From Pandoraea sp. ASV26 (lineage in GTDB: Bacteria > Pseudomonadota > Gammaproteobacteria > Burkholderiales > Burkholderiaceae): DNA of 64,000 bases. Both the position numbers and the translations under genes were made by a program. Below the pieces are notes generated by a model, which did not search any database, was not told where the DNA came from, and saw nothing but the letters and a program-made list of their open reading frames with translations. Below, one piece after another: positions 11,025 to 20,899 of this stretch (positions are counted from its first letter, which is position 1; every line of letters starts with the position of its first letter). The stretch is from positions 57,907 through 121,906 of the forward strand of contig NZ_JAELTP010000003.1 of assembly GCF_016428915.1 (NCBI RefSeq). Reading direction: 5' to 3'.

Positions 11025-12346
11025 TGGAAACGCTCGATCTCGGCCCGTACGGCCACGCCGAAGGCACGCTGCGCCTGCCCGGCTCGAAAAGTATCTCGAA
11101 TCGCGTGCTGCTGCTCGCCGCGCTGTCGCACGGCACCACGCGCGTGCGCGATCTGCTGGCGTCAGATGACACGCAGGTGATGCTCGACGCATTGGCCGCG
11201 CTTGGCGTCAAATGCACCCAGGTCGGCGACTCGCGCGATTACGTCGTGGAGGGTTGCGGCGGTGCGTTTCCCGTGAAGACCGCCAAGCTGTTCATGGGCA
11301 ACGCGGGCACGGCCATTCGTCCGTTGACGGCGGCGTTGTCGTTGAGCCATGGCGACTACGAAGTCTCCGGCGTGGCGCGCATGCATGAACGTCCGATCGG
11401 TGATCTGGTCGACGGCTTGCGTCAACTCGGCGCGCAGATCGATTATCTCGGCAACGCTGGATATCCCCCGCTGCATATCAAACCGGCCGACGTGGCAGCG
11501 CCCGTCGCACCGATTCGTGTGCGTGGTGACGTGTCGAGTCAGTTCCTGACGGCGCTGCTGTTGACGCTGCCGTTGCTGCCGTCGCCGACGGGCGAGATCG
11601 TCGTCGAGGTCGAGGGGGAGCTGATTTCCAAGCCGTATATCGACATCACGCTGCGGCTGCTCCGCCGTTTTGGCATTGACGTGCGCCAGGATGGCTGGTC
11701 GCGCTTCACCTTGCCTGCGGCGGATGCGGAGGGTGCGAAGTACCGGAGCCCGGGTGAAATTCGGGTCGAGGGCGATGCCTCGTCAGCCTCTTATTTCCTT
11801 GCGGCAGGGGCCATCGGTGGCGGTCCGTTGCGAGTGGAAGGCGTTGGCCGAGACAGCATTCAGGGCGACGTGCGTTTTGTCGAAGCCCTGGAGGCGATGG
11901 GGGCGCGCGTCACGCTGCACGACGATGCCATCGAAGTGCACGGCATCGACACGCCGAGCGGCAAGCTGCGTGCAATCGACATGGACTTCAATCACATTCC
12001 CGATGCGGCGATGACGATTGCCGTCGCCGCACTCTTCGCCGACGGTACGACTACGCTGCGGAATGTGGCGAGCTGGCGCGTGAAGGAGACGGATCGTCTT
12101 GCTGCCATGGCCATCGAATTGCGCAAGGTCGGGGCAACGGTGGAGGAGGGCGCGGACTATCTGCGCGTTACGCCGCCAGTGTCGTTGACGCCGAACGCGG
12201 CGATCGACACCTACGACGATCATCGGATGGCGATGTGTTTCTCGCTCGTGAGCCTCGGTGGCGTGCCTGTGACGATCAACGACCCGAAGTGCGTTGCCAA
12301 GACATTCCCGACGTATTTCACCGAGTTCGCGCGGGTCGCGTCGTAG
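11024..12346 (+). CDS. aroA: 3-phosphoshikimate 1-carboxyvinyltransferase (EPSP synthase)
   Basis: AroA joins phosphoenolpyruvate to shikimate-3-phosphate in the shikimate pathway. The 440-residue protein shows the PEP/S3P site near the N-terminus ([18 protein letters not shown], Lys22), the [10 protein letters not shown] motif (Gly95-Thr96, equivalent to E. coli Gly96-Thr97), and the C-terminal VKETDRL and DDHRMAMC motifs. The unchanged Gly95 and Pro100 place it in class I, the glyphosate-sensitive type, by established sequence rules. The ribosome site AGGAAAAG lies inside the end of tyrA. In many Burkholderiales tyrA-aroA-cmk-rpsA are consecutive; here mntH on the other strand interrupts the run after aroA. 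Confidence 0.97.
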   Translation: METLDLGPYGHAEGTLRLPGSKSISNRVLLLAALSHGTTRVRDLLASDDTQVMLDALAALGVKCTQVGDSRDYVVEGCGGAFPVKTAKLFMGNAGTAIRPLTAALSLSHGDYEVSGVARMHERPIGDLVDGLRQLGAQIDYLGNAGYPPLHIKPADVAAPVAPIRVRGDVSSQFLTALLLTLPLLPSPTGEIVVEVEGELISKPYIDITLRLLRRFGIDVRQDGWSRFTLPAADAEGAKYRSPGEIRVEGDASSASYFLAAGAIGGGPLRVEGVGRDSIQGDVRFVEALEAMGARVTLHDDAIEVHGIDTPSGKLRAIDMDFNHIPDAAMTIAVAALFADGTTTLRNVASWRVKETDRLAAMAIELRKVGATVEEGADYLRVTPPVSLTPNAAIDTYDDHRMAMCFSLVSLGGVPVTINDPKCVAKTFPTYFTEFARVAS

Positions 12347-12471
12347 TTCAGCGGTCAATTCAGGGCCGACGTGCTGCTGCCGGCGCGTCAGCCCTGTCGA
12401 GTCGGTGCCACATCATTCGCTCTGATTCGTGGTGTGCCTGACGTGGCGTCGTTTGCGTCGGACGCACGCGC

Positions 12472-13797
12472 TTACCCTTGGCCGGTCAACGTCTGCCAAA
12501 GCAGGATGCCGTTGAGCGCGACGATGGCGCCCGCAATGAGCCAGGCGGCAGCCAGCAGCGCGCCACGCACTCGCCATTCGCCCATGAGCTTCGCATCGCC
12601 CGCGAATCGAACGAGTGGAATCACGGCGAACGGCAATTGCAGGCTCAGCACGACCTGGCTCAAGATCAGGAGGTTCGTCGTCTGAGCTTCGCCGCCGTGT
12701 CCGACGATCAGCAAGGCAGGAATGAGCGCCAGCGAGCGCGTGATGAGCGCGCGGTGCCACGGCTTCATCCGCAAATTCAGAAAGCCCTCCATCGTGACTT
12801 GCCCTGCGAGCGTGGCGGTCACTGTCGAATTCAGTCCGCACGCGAGAAGCGCGACAGCGAACATGACGCCGGCCCATTGATTGCCGAGCAGCGGCGCGAG
12901 CAATTTGTGCGCGTCGCCAAGCGATTCCACCGAGGTGTTTCCGCTGGCGTGGAACACCGAAGCCGCCAGAATCAGGAGCGCCGCGTTGATCAGGAAGGCG
13001 AAGCCCAGAGACAACGTGGTATCCCAGTGCGTTGTACGCAGTGCGCGTCGCAGCGTGTCCGGGGTGCGCTCGGGCATCGCCTCGCCGCGCATGCGCAGCA
13101 GGGCGGAATGCAGATACAGGTTATGGGGCATGACCGTGGCGCCAAGAATGCCGGTCGCTAACCAGAGCATGCCCGCCTGAGCCACGATTTCACTGCGCGG
13201 ACGCAGGCCCGCGGCGGCGGCTCCCCAGTCGGGGTTGGCCAGCGCCAGTTGCGCCGCGAAACACCCGGCAGTGAGCAGGATCAGTGCGGCGACGGCGCCT
13301 TCGAGCCGACGTTGTCCGAAACCTTGCAGGCCGAGCATGGCGAAGGCGAGAGCGCCCGCGAGCAGCACACCCATTGGCAGTGACAAGCCGAACAAGAGTT
13401 GCAGCGCGACCGCGCTGCCGATGATTTCGGCGAGATCGCAGGCGATGATGGCAATCTCGCAAAGGACCCATAACGCCAGCGAAGTGCGACGGCTATACTG
13501 GCTACGTGAGAGTTGCGCGAGATCGCGTCCGGTCACCAGACCGACGCGCGCCGCCAACCATTGCAACAACAACGCCATCACGCTCGAGAGCAGGACAACG
13601 CACAGCAGCGTGTACCCGTAACGGGCGCCCCCGGCAATCGCCGTGGCCCAGTTGCCCGGATCCATATAGCCGACGGCGATGAGTGTGCCTGCGCCGGCGA
13701 ACCCCATCCACCGCTGCGCCCGGCGCGGTGGATTGTCCTGCGGGGCGCTCGGCGGCACCCATTCGGGGCCGGCTAAGGGATAATCGCGGCTTTGCAT
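12472..13797 (-). CDS. mntH: Nramp-family divalent metal (Mn2+) transporter
   Basis: MntH imports manganese, and other divalent metals, by proton symport across the inner membrane. The 441-residue protein has about eleven hydrophobic segments with the Nramp metal-site motifs DPGN (GYMDPGNWATA) in TM1 and MPHNLYLHSAL in TM6. The ATG at 13797 is preferred. An in-frame ATG at 13836 exists, but it abuts the Fur-type operator and leaves no room for a ribosome site, and the box would then cover the leader rather than the promoter. The gene faces away from cmk and is placed within an otherwise plus-strand block, with the operator in the shared gap. Confidence 0.93.
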   Translation of the reverse strand: MQSRDYPLAGPEWVPPSAPQDNPPRRAQRWMGFAGAGTLIAVGYMDPGNWATAIAGGARYGYTLLCVVLLSSVMALLLQWLAARVGLVTGRDLAQLSRSQYSRRTSLALWVLCEIAIIACDLAEIIGSAVALQLLFGLSLPMGVLLAGALAFAMLGLQGFGQRRLEGAVAALILLTAGCFAAQLALANPDWGAAAAGLRPRSEIVAQAGMLWLATGILGATVMPHNLYLHSALLRMRGEAMPERTPDTLRRALRTTHWDTTLSLGFAFLINAALLILAASVFHASGNTSVESLGDAHKLLAPLLGNQWAGVMFAVALLACGLNSTVTATLAGQVTMEGFLNLRMKPWHRALITRSLALIPALLIVGHGGEAQTTNLLILSQVVLSLQLPFAVIPLVRFAGDAKLMGEWRVRGALLAAAWLIAGAIVALNGILLWQTLTGQG

Positions 13798-13838
13798 GGC
13801 AGTCACATCTTCGGATAGTGCCGGTGGCACCTGCATCT

Positions 13839-13859
13839 AAATGATAATCATTATTATTT
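13839..13859. promoter_or_regulatory. Fur/Mur-type operator between mntH and cmk
   Basis: The sequence contains AATGATAATCATT, a perfect 6-1-6 dyad inside a wider AT-rich match to the 19-bp Fur consensus (GATAATGATAATCATTATC). Its centre is about 50 bases upstream of the preferred mntH start. Fur-family regulators such as Mur are known to control mntH; which metal is sensed cannot be told from the site. Confidence 0.8.
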
Positions 13860-13908
13860 GGATGGGAAGTTTTATTTTTTCATGTGTTGGATAGACAGAG
13901 ACGAAGGG

Positions 13909-14604
13909 ATGCCTGATTTGACGATGGTGGACGACTCGATTCCGGTCATTACAGTGGATGGCCCGACGGCATCCGGCAAAGGCACGGTGGCGCACCGTGT
14001 GGCCGATGCACTGGGCTTTCACTACCTCGATAGCGGTGCGCTCTATCGACTGACGGCGCTCGCGAGCGCGCGTCACGGGATCGATCCCGACGACGTTGGC
14101 GCGCTGGCGGTGCTCGCCGAAACGCTGGACGTGCGTTTCAGGGATCAGCGTATCTGGCTGGCCGGCGAGGATGTCACGGATGCGATTCGTGCCGAGGCCA
14201 TTGGCAACCGGGCATCGAGCATTGCGATTCACAAGGCGGTGCGTCAGGCGTTGAAGGCGCTTCAGCGGGCATTCAAGACCGCGCCGGGCCTGGTCGCCGA
14301 CGGCCGCGACATGGGAACGGTGATCTTCCCGGAAGCCGAGTTGAAGGTGTTTTTGACCGCCTCGCCACAGGCTCGTGCCGAGAGGCGGTATAAGCAATTG
14401 ATAGAAAAAGGTTTTTCTGCTAATATAGACAGTCTCATGCTGGATCTTGAGGCGCGCGATGCGCGGGATCGTACCCGTGCCGAGGCGCCGCTAAGAGCAG
14501 CAGAGGGTGCGCGGGTACTCGATACGTCGGGGCTGAACGTCGATCAGGCGGTGGCTCAGGTGCTCGAATGGTTCGCGCAGGTGCAGTACCCGCAAGGCGC
14601 CTGA
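13909..14604 (+). CDS. cmk: Cytidylate kinase
   Basis: Cmk phosphorylates CMP and dCMP to the diphosphates in the cytoplasm. The protein (231 residues from this start, E. coli 227) has the P-loop [11 protein letters not shown] near the N-terminus, the [11 protein letters not shown] substrate motif, the [13 protein letters not shown] block and the [10 protein letters not shown] lid region. Alternative in-frame starts are 13858, 13882 and 13924; 13858 overlaps the Fur-type box, and 13909 has GAAGGG directly in front. The start is therefore uncertain by a few codons. It is followed by rpsA with a 113-base gap, the common cmk-rpsA pairing. Confidence 0.93.
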   Translation: MPDLTMVDDSIPVITVDGPTASGKGTVAHRVADALGFHYLDSGALYRLTALASARHGIDPDDVGALAVLAETLDVRFRDQRIWLAGEDVTDAIRAEAIGNRASSIAIHKAVRQALKALQRAFKTAPGLVADGRDMGTVIFPEAELKVFLTASPQARAERRYKQLIEKGFSANIDSLMLDLEARDARDRTRAEAPLRAAEGARVLDTSGLNVDQAVAQVLEWFAQVQYPQGA

Positions 14605-14717
14605 CCGGATGTTTCATGCAGTCATCCGGTGCGGTTTTGTCTAACCTTTAACCCAACCGTTGTTCGTTATCGTCATCCCCCCTCGGGAGACGGACGTCAG
14701 CGGCGTAATCCACATTT

Positions 14718-16421
14718 ATGTCCGACCTGCAAACCTCGACCAATGAATCTTTCGCGGCGCTTTTCGAAGAGTCGCTCACTCGCCAAGACATGCGTGCTGG
14801 TGAAGTCATCAGCGCAGAAGTCGTGCGGGTTGACCACAACTTCGTGGTCGTCAACGCCGGGCTCAAGTCCGAAGCGTACATCCCTATCGAAGAATTCCTG
14901 AATGATCAGGGCGAGGTCGAGGTTCAGGCCGGCGACTTTGTTTCCGTGGCGATCGACGCCCTGGAAAACGGCTATGGCGACACCGTGCTGTCGCGCGACA
15001 AGGCCAAGCGTCTGGCTTCGTGGCTGGCACTGGAGAAGGCCCTTGAGTCGGGCGAACTCGTGACGGGCACGATCACTGGCAAGGTCAAGGGCGGCCTGAC
15101 CGTGATGGTCAATGGCATTCGCGCATTCCTGCCGGGTTCGCTGGTTGACACGCGTCCGGTCAAGGACACGACCCCGTACGAAGGCAAGACCCTCGAATTC
15201 AAGGTCATCAAGCTCGACCGCAAGCGCAACAACGTTGTGCTGTCGCGCCGCGCCGTGATCGAAGCCACCCAGGGTGAAGAGCGCGCCAAGCTGCTCGAAA
15301 CGCTCAAGGAAGGCGCGATCGTCAAGGGCGTGGTCAAGAACATTACGGATTACGGTGCATTCGTTGACCTCGGCGGTATCGATGGTCTGCTGCACATCAC
15401 CGACATCGCATGGCGTCGTGTGCGTCACCCGAGCGAAGTCCTGTCGGTTGGCCAGGAAGTCACCGCCAAGATCCTCAAGTTCGATCAAGAGAAGGGCCGT
15501 GTCTCGCTGGGCGTGAAGCAACTCGGCGAAGATCCGTGGGAAGGCATTGCTCGCCGTTACCCGCAAGGCACCCGCCTGTTCGGTAAGGTCACCAACATCA
15601 CCGACTACGGCGCGTTCGTCGAAGTCGAATCGGGCATCGAAGGCCTGGTTCACGTGTCGGAAATGGACTGGACCAACAAGAACGTTGCGCCGACCAAGGT
15701 TGTCCAGCTGGGCGACGAAGTCGAAGTCATGGTGCTCGAGATCGACGAAGACCGTCGTCGTATCAGCCTCGGCATGAAGCAATGCAAGCCGAACCCGTGG
15801 GATGACTTCTCGCGCAACTTCAAGAAGGGCGACAAGATCAAGGGCGCAATCAAGTCGATCACCGACTTCGGCGTGTTCATCGGTCTGCCGGGCGGCATCG
15901 ACGGCCTGGTCCACCTGTCGGACCTGTCGTGGAGCGAAGCTGGCGAAGAAGCCGTGCGCAAGTACAAGAAGGGCGACGAAGTCGAAGCCGTGGTCCTGGG
16001 CATCGATGTCGAGAAGGAACGCATCTCGCTGGGTATCAAGCAGCTCGAAGGCGATCCGTTCAACACCTTCGTGGCAATCCACGACAAGGGCTCGATCGTT
16101 GACGGCACCATCAAGGCTGTCGATCCGAAGGGTGCTGTCGTGTCGCTGGGTGAAGACGTCGAAGGCTACCTGCGCGCTTCGGAAATCTCGCACGACCGTG
16201 TGGAAGATGCCCGCAACGTGCTCAAGGAAGGTGAGGCCGTCAACGCAATGATCGTGAACATCGATCGCAAGTCGCGCAACATCAACCTGTCGATCAAGGC
16301 CAAGGATTCGGCTGAGCAGCAAGAAGCGATCAGCAAGATGTCGAACGACAGCTCGGCAGCGAGTGGCACCACGAATCTGGGTGCCCTGCTCAAAGCCAAG
16401 CTGGACAGCCAGAATCAGTAA
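14718..16421 (+). CDS. rpsA: 30S ribosomal protein S1
   Basis: S1 brings mRNA to the 30S subunit. The 567-residue protein has six S1 RNA-binding repeats; repeats 3-6 show the usual G-x-V-x-x-I-T-D-F/Y-G-x-F pattern ([36 protein letters not shown]). The N-terminal region binds protein S2. The start codon lacks a nearby Shine-Dalgarno site: the closest candidate, GGAGACGG at about 14685, is 25 bases away. That matches the known autogenous control of rpsA in E. coli, where S1 represses its own non-canonical initiation region. It is followed 12 bases later by ihfB, the usual order. Confidence 0.98.
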   Translation: MSDLQTSTNESFAALFEESLTRQDMRAGEVISAEVVRVDHNFVVVNAGLKSEAYIPIEEFLNDQGEVEVQAGDFVSVAIDALENGYGDTVLSRDKAKRLASWLALEKALESGELVTGTITGKVKGGLTVMVNGIRAFLPGSLVDTRPVKDTTPYEGKTLEFKVIKLDRKRNNVVLSRRAVIEATQGEERAKLLETLKEGAIVKGVVKNITDYGAFVDLGGIDGLLHITDIAWRRVRHPSEVLSVGQEVTAKILKFDQEKGRVSLGVKQLGEDPWEGIARRYPQGTRLFGKVTNITDYGAFVEVESGIEGLVHVSEMDWTNKNVAPTKVVQLGDEVEVMVLEIDEDRRRISLGMKQCKPNPWDDFSRNFKKGDKIKGAIKSITDFGVFIGLPGGIDGLVHLSDLSWSEAGEEAVRKYKKGDEVEAVVLGIDVEKERISLGIKQLEGDPFNTFVAIHDKGSIVDGTIKAVDPKGAVVSLGEDVEGYLRASEISHDRVEDARNVLKEGEAVNAMIVNIDRKSRNINLSIKAKDSAEQQEAISKMSNDSSAASGTTNLGALLKAKLDSQNQ

Positions 16422-16433
16422 GGTCCAAGGCCT

Positions 16434-16727
16434 ATGACCAAGTCTGAATTGGTCAACCAGTTGGCGGCGCGGTTTCCCCAGTTGGTGCTCAAGGATGCCG
16501 ATTTCGCGGTGAAGACAATTCTCGACGCGATGGCTGACGCGCTTGCGCGCGGTCATCGAATCGAGATCCGCGGTTTCGGTAGTTTTGGGCTCAACCGTCG
16601 GCCACCGCGCGTCGGCCGCAACCCCAAGTCGGGTGAGAAAGTGTTGGTGCCGGAGAAATTCGTGCCTCACTTCAAGCCCGGCAAGGAACTGCGAGAGCGG
16701 GTTGATCACAAGGCGTCGGACCAATAA
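16434..16727 (+). CDS. ihfB: Integration host factor beta subunit
   Basis: IhfB pairs with IhfA to bend DNA sharply in the minor groove, shaping promoters and recombination sites. The 97-residue protein has the HU/IHF fold with [14 protein letters not shown] at the start, the IRGFGSFGL turn and the intercalating proline arm region [16 protein letters not shown]. Its place directly after rpsA is the conserved proteobacterial location and distinguishes it from HU genes. AAGG precedes the ATG by about 8 bases. A UUCG-capped terminator follows the stop. Confidence 0.96.
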   Translation: MTKSELVNQLAARFPQLVLKDADFAVKTILDAMADALARGHRIEIRGFGSFGLNRRPPRVGRNPKSGEKVLVPEKFVPHFKPGKELRERVDHKASDQ

Positions 16728-16752
16728 GGCCCTTTGGGATCTACTACGCAAG

Positions 16753-16778
16753 AAAAGCGCCTTCGGGCGCTTTTTTTG
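16753..16778 (+). terminator. Intrinsic terminator after ihfB
   Basis: Stem AAAAGCGCC / GGCGCTTTT closed by a TTCG tetraloop and followed by seven T; it ends the rpsA-ihfB unit. Confidence 0.93.
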
Positions 16779-16967
16779 CATCTGACGGATTTGAGTGCAC
16801 ACAATTGACGCAAATGTGAAGCGCGCTGCGCTAACGACGCCTCACAGAGCACATCCGGTACAATACGCCCACGTGCCGGTCTGGCGCGCGCACGGTGTCG
16901 AAGCCGTGAGCGCAGGGCCGCTCAAGTCGCAAAACATACGGCAAGCCTGCCGCAGGAGCCTTTCGGC

Positions 16968-17261
16968 ATGAAGCTGATTGTTTGGATCGTTCGTCTCATC
17001 GTGTTCGTGGTCTTGCTGTGTCTCGCGCTCGCCAACACGGGCGAGGTCACGTTGAACCTGTTCCTGGGGCATACGTGGACGGCACCGCTCATCATGATCG
17101 GTCTGGCGTTTTTCGTGGTCGGTGGCGTAATCGGTGTGCTCGCTACGTTGCCGAGCCTGATGCGGCAACGCCTGGAACTGCGCCGCACGCGGCGTGATCT
17201 GGCGCGTGCGCAACGTGATCCCGAGGCAAGCGATCAACCGCCGATGCTCCCGCCGGTCTAA
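16968..17261 (+). CDS. lapA: Lipopolysaccharide assembly protein A (LapA)
   Basis: This 97-residue inner-membrane protein has two hydrophobic segments (about residues 3-20 and 40-62) separated by LANTGEVTLNLFLGHTWTAP, the usual LapA/DUF1049 layout, and a basic, coiled cytoplasmic tail. LapA acts with LapB to regulate LPS synthesis; in E. coli LapB recruits LpxC to FtsH for degradation. The start has AGGAG 10 bases upstream. It precedes lapB by 60 bases, the conserved pairing, and the following genes make LPS sugar precursors. Confidence 0.93.
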   Translation: MKLIVWIVRLIVFVVLLCLALANTGEVTLNLFLGHTWTAPLIMIGLAFFVVGGVIGVLATLPSLMRQRLELRRTRRDLARAQRDPEASDQPPMLPPV

Positions 17262-17321
17262 GGCGACGCGGCGCGCGACCCTCGCCATCCTCATCGACTG
17301 TTTCAACGACAACACGCCTTC

Positions 17322-18497
17322 ATGGAATTCGAGGTCTGGTGGCTTTTAGCCATCCCCGTGATTTTCGGCTGCGGCTGGGTAGCCGCACGCCTGGATCTGC
17401 GCAGTCTGCTCTCGGAGAGCCGCAATCTGCCGGCATCCTATTTTCGCGGTCTGAACTTCCTGCTCAACGAGCAGCCCGACAAGGCGATCGATGCCTTCAT
17501 CGAAGTCGCGAAGCTCGACCCCGAGACCACCGAACTGCACTTTGCACTGGGCAGTCTGTTCCGCCGTCGCGGCGAGACGGAGCGTGCCATTCGCGTGCAT
17601 CAGAACCTGCTCTCGCGTGACGACTTGCCGCAAGCCGATCAGGAACACGCGCTCTACGAATTGGGGCACGACTTCCTCAAGGCCGGTCTGCTGGACCGCG
17701 CCGAGGAAGCCTTTGGCCGTTTGCAGACGGGGGCGTATGCCAAGGCAGCGCAACACGCAAAGCTCACGATCTATCAGATCGAGAAAGAGTGGCACAAGGC
17801 GCTGACCGAAGCCGAGATGCTCGGCGATCTCGACCTTGCGGTGTCGTACCGCAAGGAGATTGCACAGTTCCACTGCGAACTGGCGCAGGAAGCGCTTCAG
17901 CGCAAGGACATCGAGTCGGTCACGCAAGAGCTCGATGCTGCGCTCGAAGTCAATCCCGCCAACGTGCGCGCGCCGTTGCTGCGCGGCGACATGCTGCTCG
18001 CCGCGGGTGATGCCGAGGGTGCGTTGCGCGTGCTCAGCACCATCGAGCAGCAGAATCCGGTGTTTATTGGCCTGGCGGCCAAGCGTCTGATGCGCGCCTA
18101 TGAGGCATTGGGCCGGGCTCCGGAAGGACTCGCCATGCTGCGTGACGCGCTGCGCAAGAACCCGTCGGACGATCTGCTGGAGATCGTCTACGAAAAGACG
18201 GTGGCCCTCGAGGGGCCGGAAGCGGCGCTCAGGCTCATGCGAGAGCAGATGCATCGCGCGCCGAGTGCGCTTGGCATGACGCGCCTGCTCGAAGCGCACG
18301 CCGCGACGGCATCCGGCGACACGCAAGCCGATCTGCAACTCATGGGCAAGCTCGTCACGCAGCGCACCAAGTCGTTGCCGCGCTACGTCTGCGATCAGTG
18401 CGGCTTCCGAGCGCGACTGTTCTATTGGCAATGCCCCGGCTGTAATGGCTGGGAGACCTACACGCCGCGCCGCGCCGACGTGCCGGCGGCCTCCTAA
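17322..18497 (+). CDS. lapB: Lipopolysaccharide assembly protein B (LapB/YciM)
   Basis: The 391-residue protein has an N-terminal membrane anchor (WWLLAIPVIFGCGWVAA), a long array of TPR helices (YFRGLNFLLNEQPDKAIDAF onward) and a C-terminal rubredoxin-like zinc knuckle with two CxxC pairs (YVCDQCGF and WQCPGCNGW, about residues 354-376). This is the complete LapB architecture. In E. coli the TPR part faces the cytoplasm and regulates LpxC turnover by FtsH to balance LPS against phospholipid. Its neighbours lapA, ugd, hldA and hldD place it in an LPS supply locus. No clear Shine-Dalgarno precedes the ATG. Confidence 0.95.
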   Translation: MEFEVWWLLAIPVIFGCGWVAARLDLRSLLSESRNLPASYFRGLNFLLNEQPDKAIDAFIEVAKLDPETTELHFALGSLFRRRGETERAIRVHQNLLSRDDLPQADQEHALYELGHDFLKAGLLDRAEEAFGRLQTGAYAKAAQHAKLTIYQIEKEWHKALTEAEMLGDLDLAVSYRKEIAQFHCELAQEALQRKDIESVTQELDAALEVNPANVRAPLLRGDMLLAAGDAEGALRVLSTIEQQNPVFIGLAAKRLMRAYEALGRAPEGLAMLRDALRKNPSDDLLEIVYEKTVALEGPEAALRLMREQMHRAPSALGMTRLLEAHAATASGDTQADLQLMGKLVTQRTKSLPRYVCDQCGFRARLFYWQCPGCNGWETYTPRRADVPAAS

Positions 18498-18518
18498 TTT
18501 CTTTGAGTTCGCGCAATC

Positions 18519-19892
18519 ATGAAAGTCACCATCATTGGCTCCGGATACGTCGGCCTTGTTACCGGCGCCTGTCTCGCGGACGTCGGCAACGACGTGTTCT
18601 GTCTCGACGTCGATCAGCGCAAGATCGATATTCTGAACAACGGCGGCGTGCCGATTCACGAACCCGGTTTGCAGGAAATCATCGCACGCAACCGCGAAGC
18701 CGGCCGTCTGCAATTCTCGACGGATGTCGAGGCGTCCGTCGCGCACGGCGACGTGCAGTTCATCGCCGTGGGCACGCCCCCGGATGAAGACGGTTCCGCA
18801 GACCTGCAATATGTCGTGGCGGCCGCACGCAACATCGGGCGCTACGCCAAGAGCTTCAAGGTGATCGTCGACAAATCGACGGTACCGGTGGGCACCGCCG
18901 ACAAGGTGCGGGCTGCCGTGGCCGAAGAACTCGCAAAGCGTGGTGAGGGCGTATCGTTCTCCGTCGTCTCTAATCCCGAATTCCTCAAGGAAGGCGCGGC
19001 CGTGGACGACTTCATGCGGCCGGACCGCATCGTGATCGGGGTGGACGATGACGCCGACGGCCAACAGGCGCGCGCGATGATGAAGCGCCTGTACTCGCCG
19101 TTCAACCGCAATCACGAACGCACGTTGTACATGGATGTGCGCTCGGCAGAGTTCACCAAGTACGCGGCAAACGCCATGCTGGCCACGCGTATTTCGTTCA
19201 TGAACGAGCTGGCCAATCTGGCCGATCGGGTCGGCGTGGATATCGAAGACGTGCGTCAGGGCATCGGCTCGGACCCGCGTATCGGCTACCACTTCCTGTA
19301 CGCCGGTTGCGGCTACGGTGGCTCGTGCTTCCCGAAGGACGTGCAGGCGCTCGTGCGCACCGCCGAAGACTATGGCGTGCCGCTGCGGATTCTGAACGCC
19401 GTGGAAGCCGTCAATGAAACGCAGAAGACCGTGCTGATCGACAAGATCGTGAAGCGTCTTGGCGACGATCTGTCGGACAAGACGTTCGCGCTGTGGGGCC
19501 TCGCGTTCAAGCCGAACACCGACGACATGCGCGAGGCACCGAGCCGCCGTGTCATCGAGGAGCTGGTGCGACGTGGCGCCTGTGTGCGCGCTTACGATCC
19601 GGTGGCGCTCGACGAGGCGCGTCGCGTGATTGCGCTGGATTTTGCCGATGATGCCGCTGCGCATGCCCATATCGAATTCTGCGCCACGCAGAACGACACG
19701 TTGACGGGGGCGGACGCGCTCGTCATCGTCACGGAATGGAAGGCTTTCCGCAGCCCGGACTTCGCGAAGGTGAAGACGGCGTTGTCGCTGCCGCTGATTT
19801 TCGACGGTCGTAATCTGTACGACCCGGAGGCCATGCAGGAACTCGGTATCGAGTACCACGCCATCGGCCGTGATTTGCACACGCCGGTCTGA
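18519..19892 (+). CDS. ugd: UDP-glucose 6-dehydrogenase
   Basis: Ugd oxidises UDP-glucose twice with NAD+ to UDP-glucuronate, a precursor of capsule sugars and of the aminoarabinose that modifies lipid A. The 457-residue protein opens with the Rossmann motif [20 protein letters not shown] and has the catalytic cysteine at about Cys270 in [10 protein letters not shown], plus the [19 protein letters not shown] hinge of the UDP-binding domain. It is 21 bases after lapB and 17 before hldA, so it likely shares their transcript. The full-length domain order N-terminal NAD, central dimer and C-terminal UDP is intact. Confidence 0.96.
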   Translation: MKVTIIGSGYVGLVTGACLADVGNDVFCLDVDQRKIDILNNGGVPIHEPGLQEIIARNREAGRLQFSTDVEASVAHGDVQFIAVGTPPDEDGSADLQYVVAAARNIGRYAKSFKVIVDKSTVPVGTADKVRAAVAEELAKRGEGVSFSVVSNPEFLKEGAAVDDFMRPDRIVIGVDDDADGQQARAMMKRLYSPFNRNHERTLYMDVRSAEFTKYAANAMLATRISFMNELANLADRVGVDIEDVRQGIGSDPRIGYHFLYAGCGYGGSCFPKDVQALVRTAEDYGVPLRILNAVEAVNETQKTVLIDKIVKRLGDDLSDKTFALWGLAFKPNTDDMREAPSRRVIEELVRRGACVRAYDPVALDEARRVIALDFADDAAAHAHIEFCATQNDTLTGADALVIVTEWKAFRSPDFAKVKTALSLPLIFDGRNLYDPEAMQELGIEYHAIGRDLHTPV

Positions 19893-19909
19893 GTATCGAG
19901 GAGCGACGG

Positions 19910-20899
19910 ATGACTTCGACGGCAACTTCGCTCACGCGCACGGTGCAGGCACCGGGCGTACCCACCGTGCCTCGCGAGGCGTTCAGCCGCGCGCGCGTGC
20001 TGATCGTTGGCGATGTGATGCTCGATCGCTACTGGTTCGGCGACGTCAATCGCATTTCCCCGGAAGCACCGGTGCCTGTGGTCCACGTCAAGCGCAATGA
20101 AGAGCGGTTGGGCGGCGCGGCGAACGTGGCACTCAACGCCACGTCATTGGGCGCACAGGCCGGGCTGCTTTGCGTGCTGGGTGAGGATGAACCGGCTGAG
20201 CGGATCGTCGACATGCTCGACGCGAGCGGTGTGACGGCCTACGTGACGCGCGACGCCCATCTGGCGACAACCATCAAGCTGCGCATCGTCTCGCGCCAGC
20301 AGCAACTGCTGCGCATCGACTTCGAGAACCAGCCGGCGCACGAAGTGCTGCTGGCCGTGCTCGATCAGTACCGCCAACTGCTCGCCAGCTATGACGTCGT
20401 GCTGCTCTCGGATTACGCCAAGGGCGGTCTGACGCACGTGCAGCCGATGATCGACGCTGCGCGCGCAGCCGGCAAGGCGGTACTCGTCGATCCCAAGGGC
20501 AGCGACTACGAGCGCTATCGTGGTGCCACGATCCTGACGCCGAACCGGGCGGAATTGCAGCAGGTGGTGGGGGAATGGCGCTCGGAAGACGACCTCACGG
20601 CGCGCGCGCAGAACCTGCGTGAGTCGCTGAATCTCGAGGCGCTGCTGCTCACGCGCTCGGAAGAGGGCATGACGCTCTTCACCGAAGGCGGTGCATTGCA
20701 CGTGCCGGCGCAGGCGCGCGAAGTGTATGACGTATCGGGCGCAGGCGACACCGTGATCGCAACGCTCGCGGCATCGCTGTCCGCCGGTCTGCCGCTCGCG
20801 CAGGCCGTTGTGCTCGCCAACCGTGCGGGCAGTATCGTCGTGGGCAAGCTGGGCACGGCGACCGTGGACTACAACGAACTCTTTTCCGATCTGACATGA
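19910..20899 (+). CDS. hldA: D-glycero-beta-D-manno-heptose-7-phosphate kinase
   Basis: This PfkB-family sugar kinase adds the 1-phosphate in ADP-heptose synthesis for the LPS inner core. The 329-residue protein has [12 protein letters not shown], the substrate block [16 protein letters not shown] and the C-terminal catalytic motif [11 protein letters not shown] with its aspartate base. It matches the kinase half of E. coli HldE (RfaE) and ends without the nucleotidyltransferase domain, so the adenylyltransferase (HldC) must be encoded elsewhere. The start has GAGGAG 9 bases upstream. Its stop overlaps the hldD start in an ATGA, so the pair is translationally coupled. Confidence 0.95.
   Translation: MTSTATSLTRTVQAPGVPTVPREAFSRARVLIVGDVMLDRYWFGDVNRISPEAPVPVVHVKRNEERLGGAANVALNATSLGAQAGLLCVLGEDEPAERIVDMLDASGVTAYVTRDAHLATTIKLRIVSRQQQLLRIDFENQPAHEVLLAVLDQYRQLLASYDVVLLSDYAKGGLTHVQPMIDAARAAGKAVLVDPKGSDYERYRGATILTPNRAELQQVVGEWRSEDDLTARAQNLRESLNLEALLLTRSEEGMTLFTEGGALHVPAQAREVYDVSGAGDTVIATLAASLSAGLPLAQAVVLANRAGSIVVGKLGTATVDYNELFSDLT

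Noticed and set aside
14697..16802. A 701-codon minus-strand open frame opposite rpsA-ihfB
   Set aside because: Antisense shadow of highly conserved genes; the protein has no recognisable domain.
17346..19925. An 859-codon minus-strand open frame opposite lapB and ugd
   Set aside because: Same reasons: complete overlap with two secure genes and shadow-type composition.
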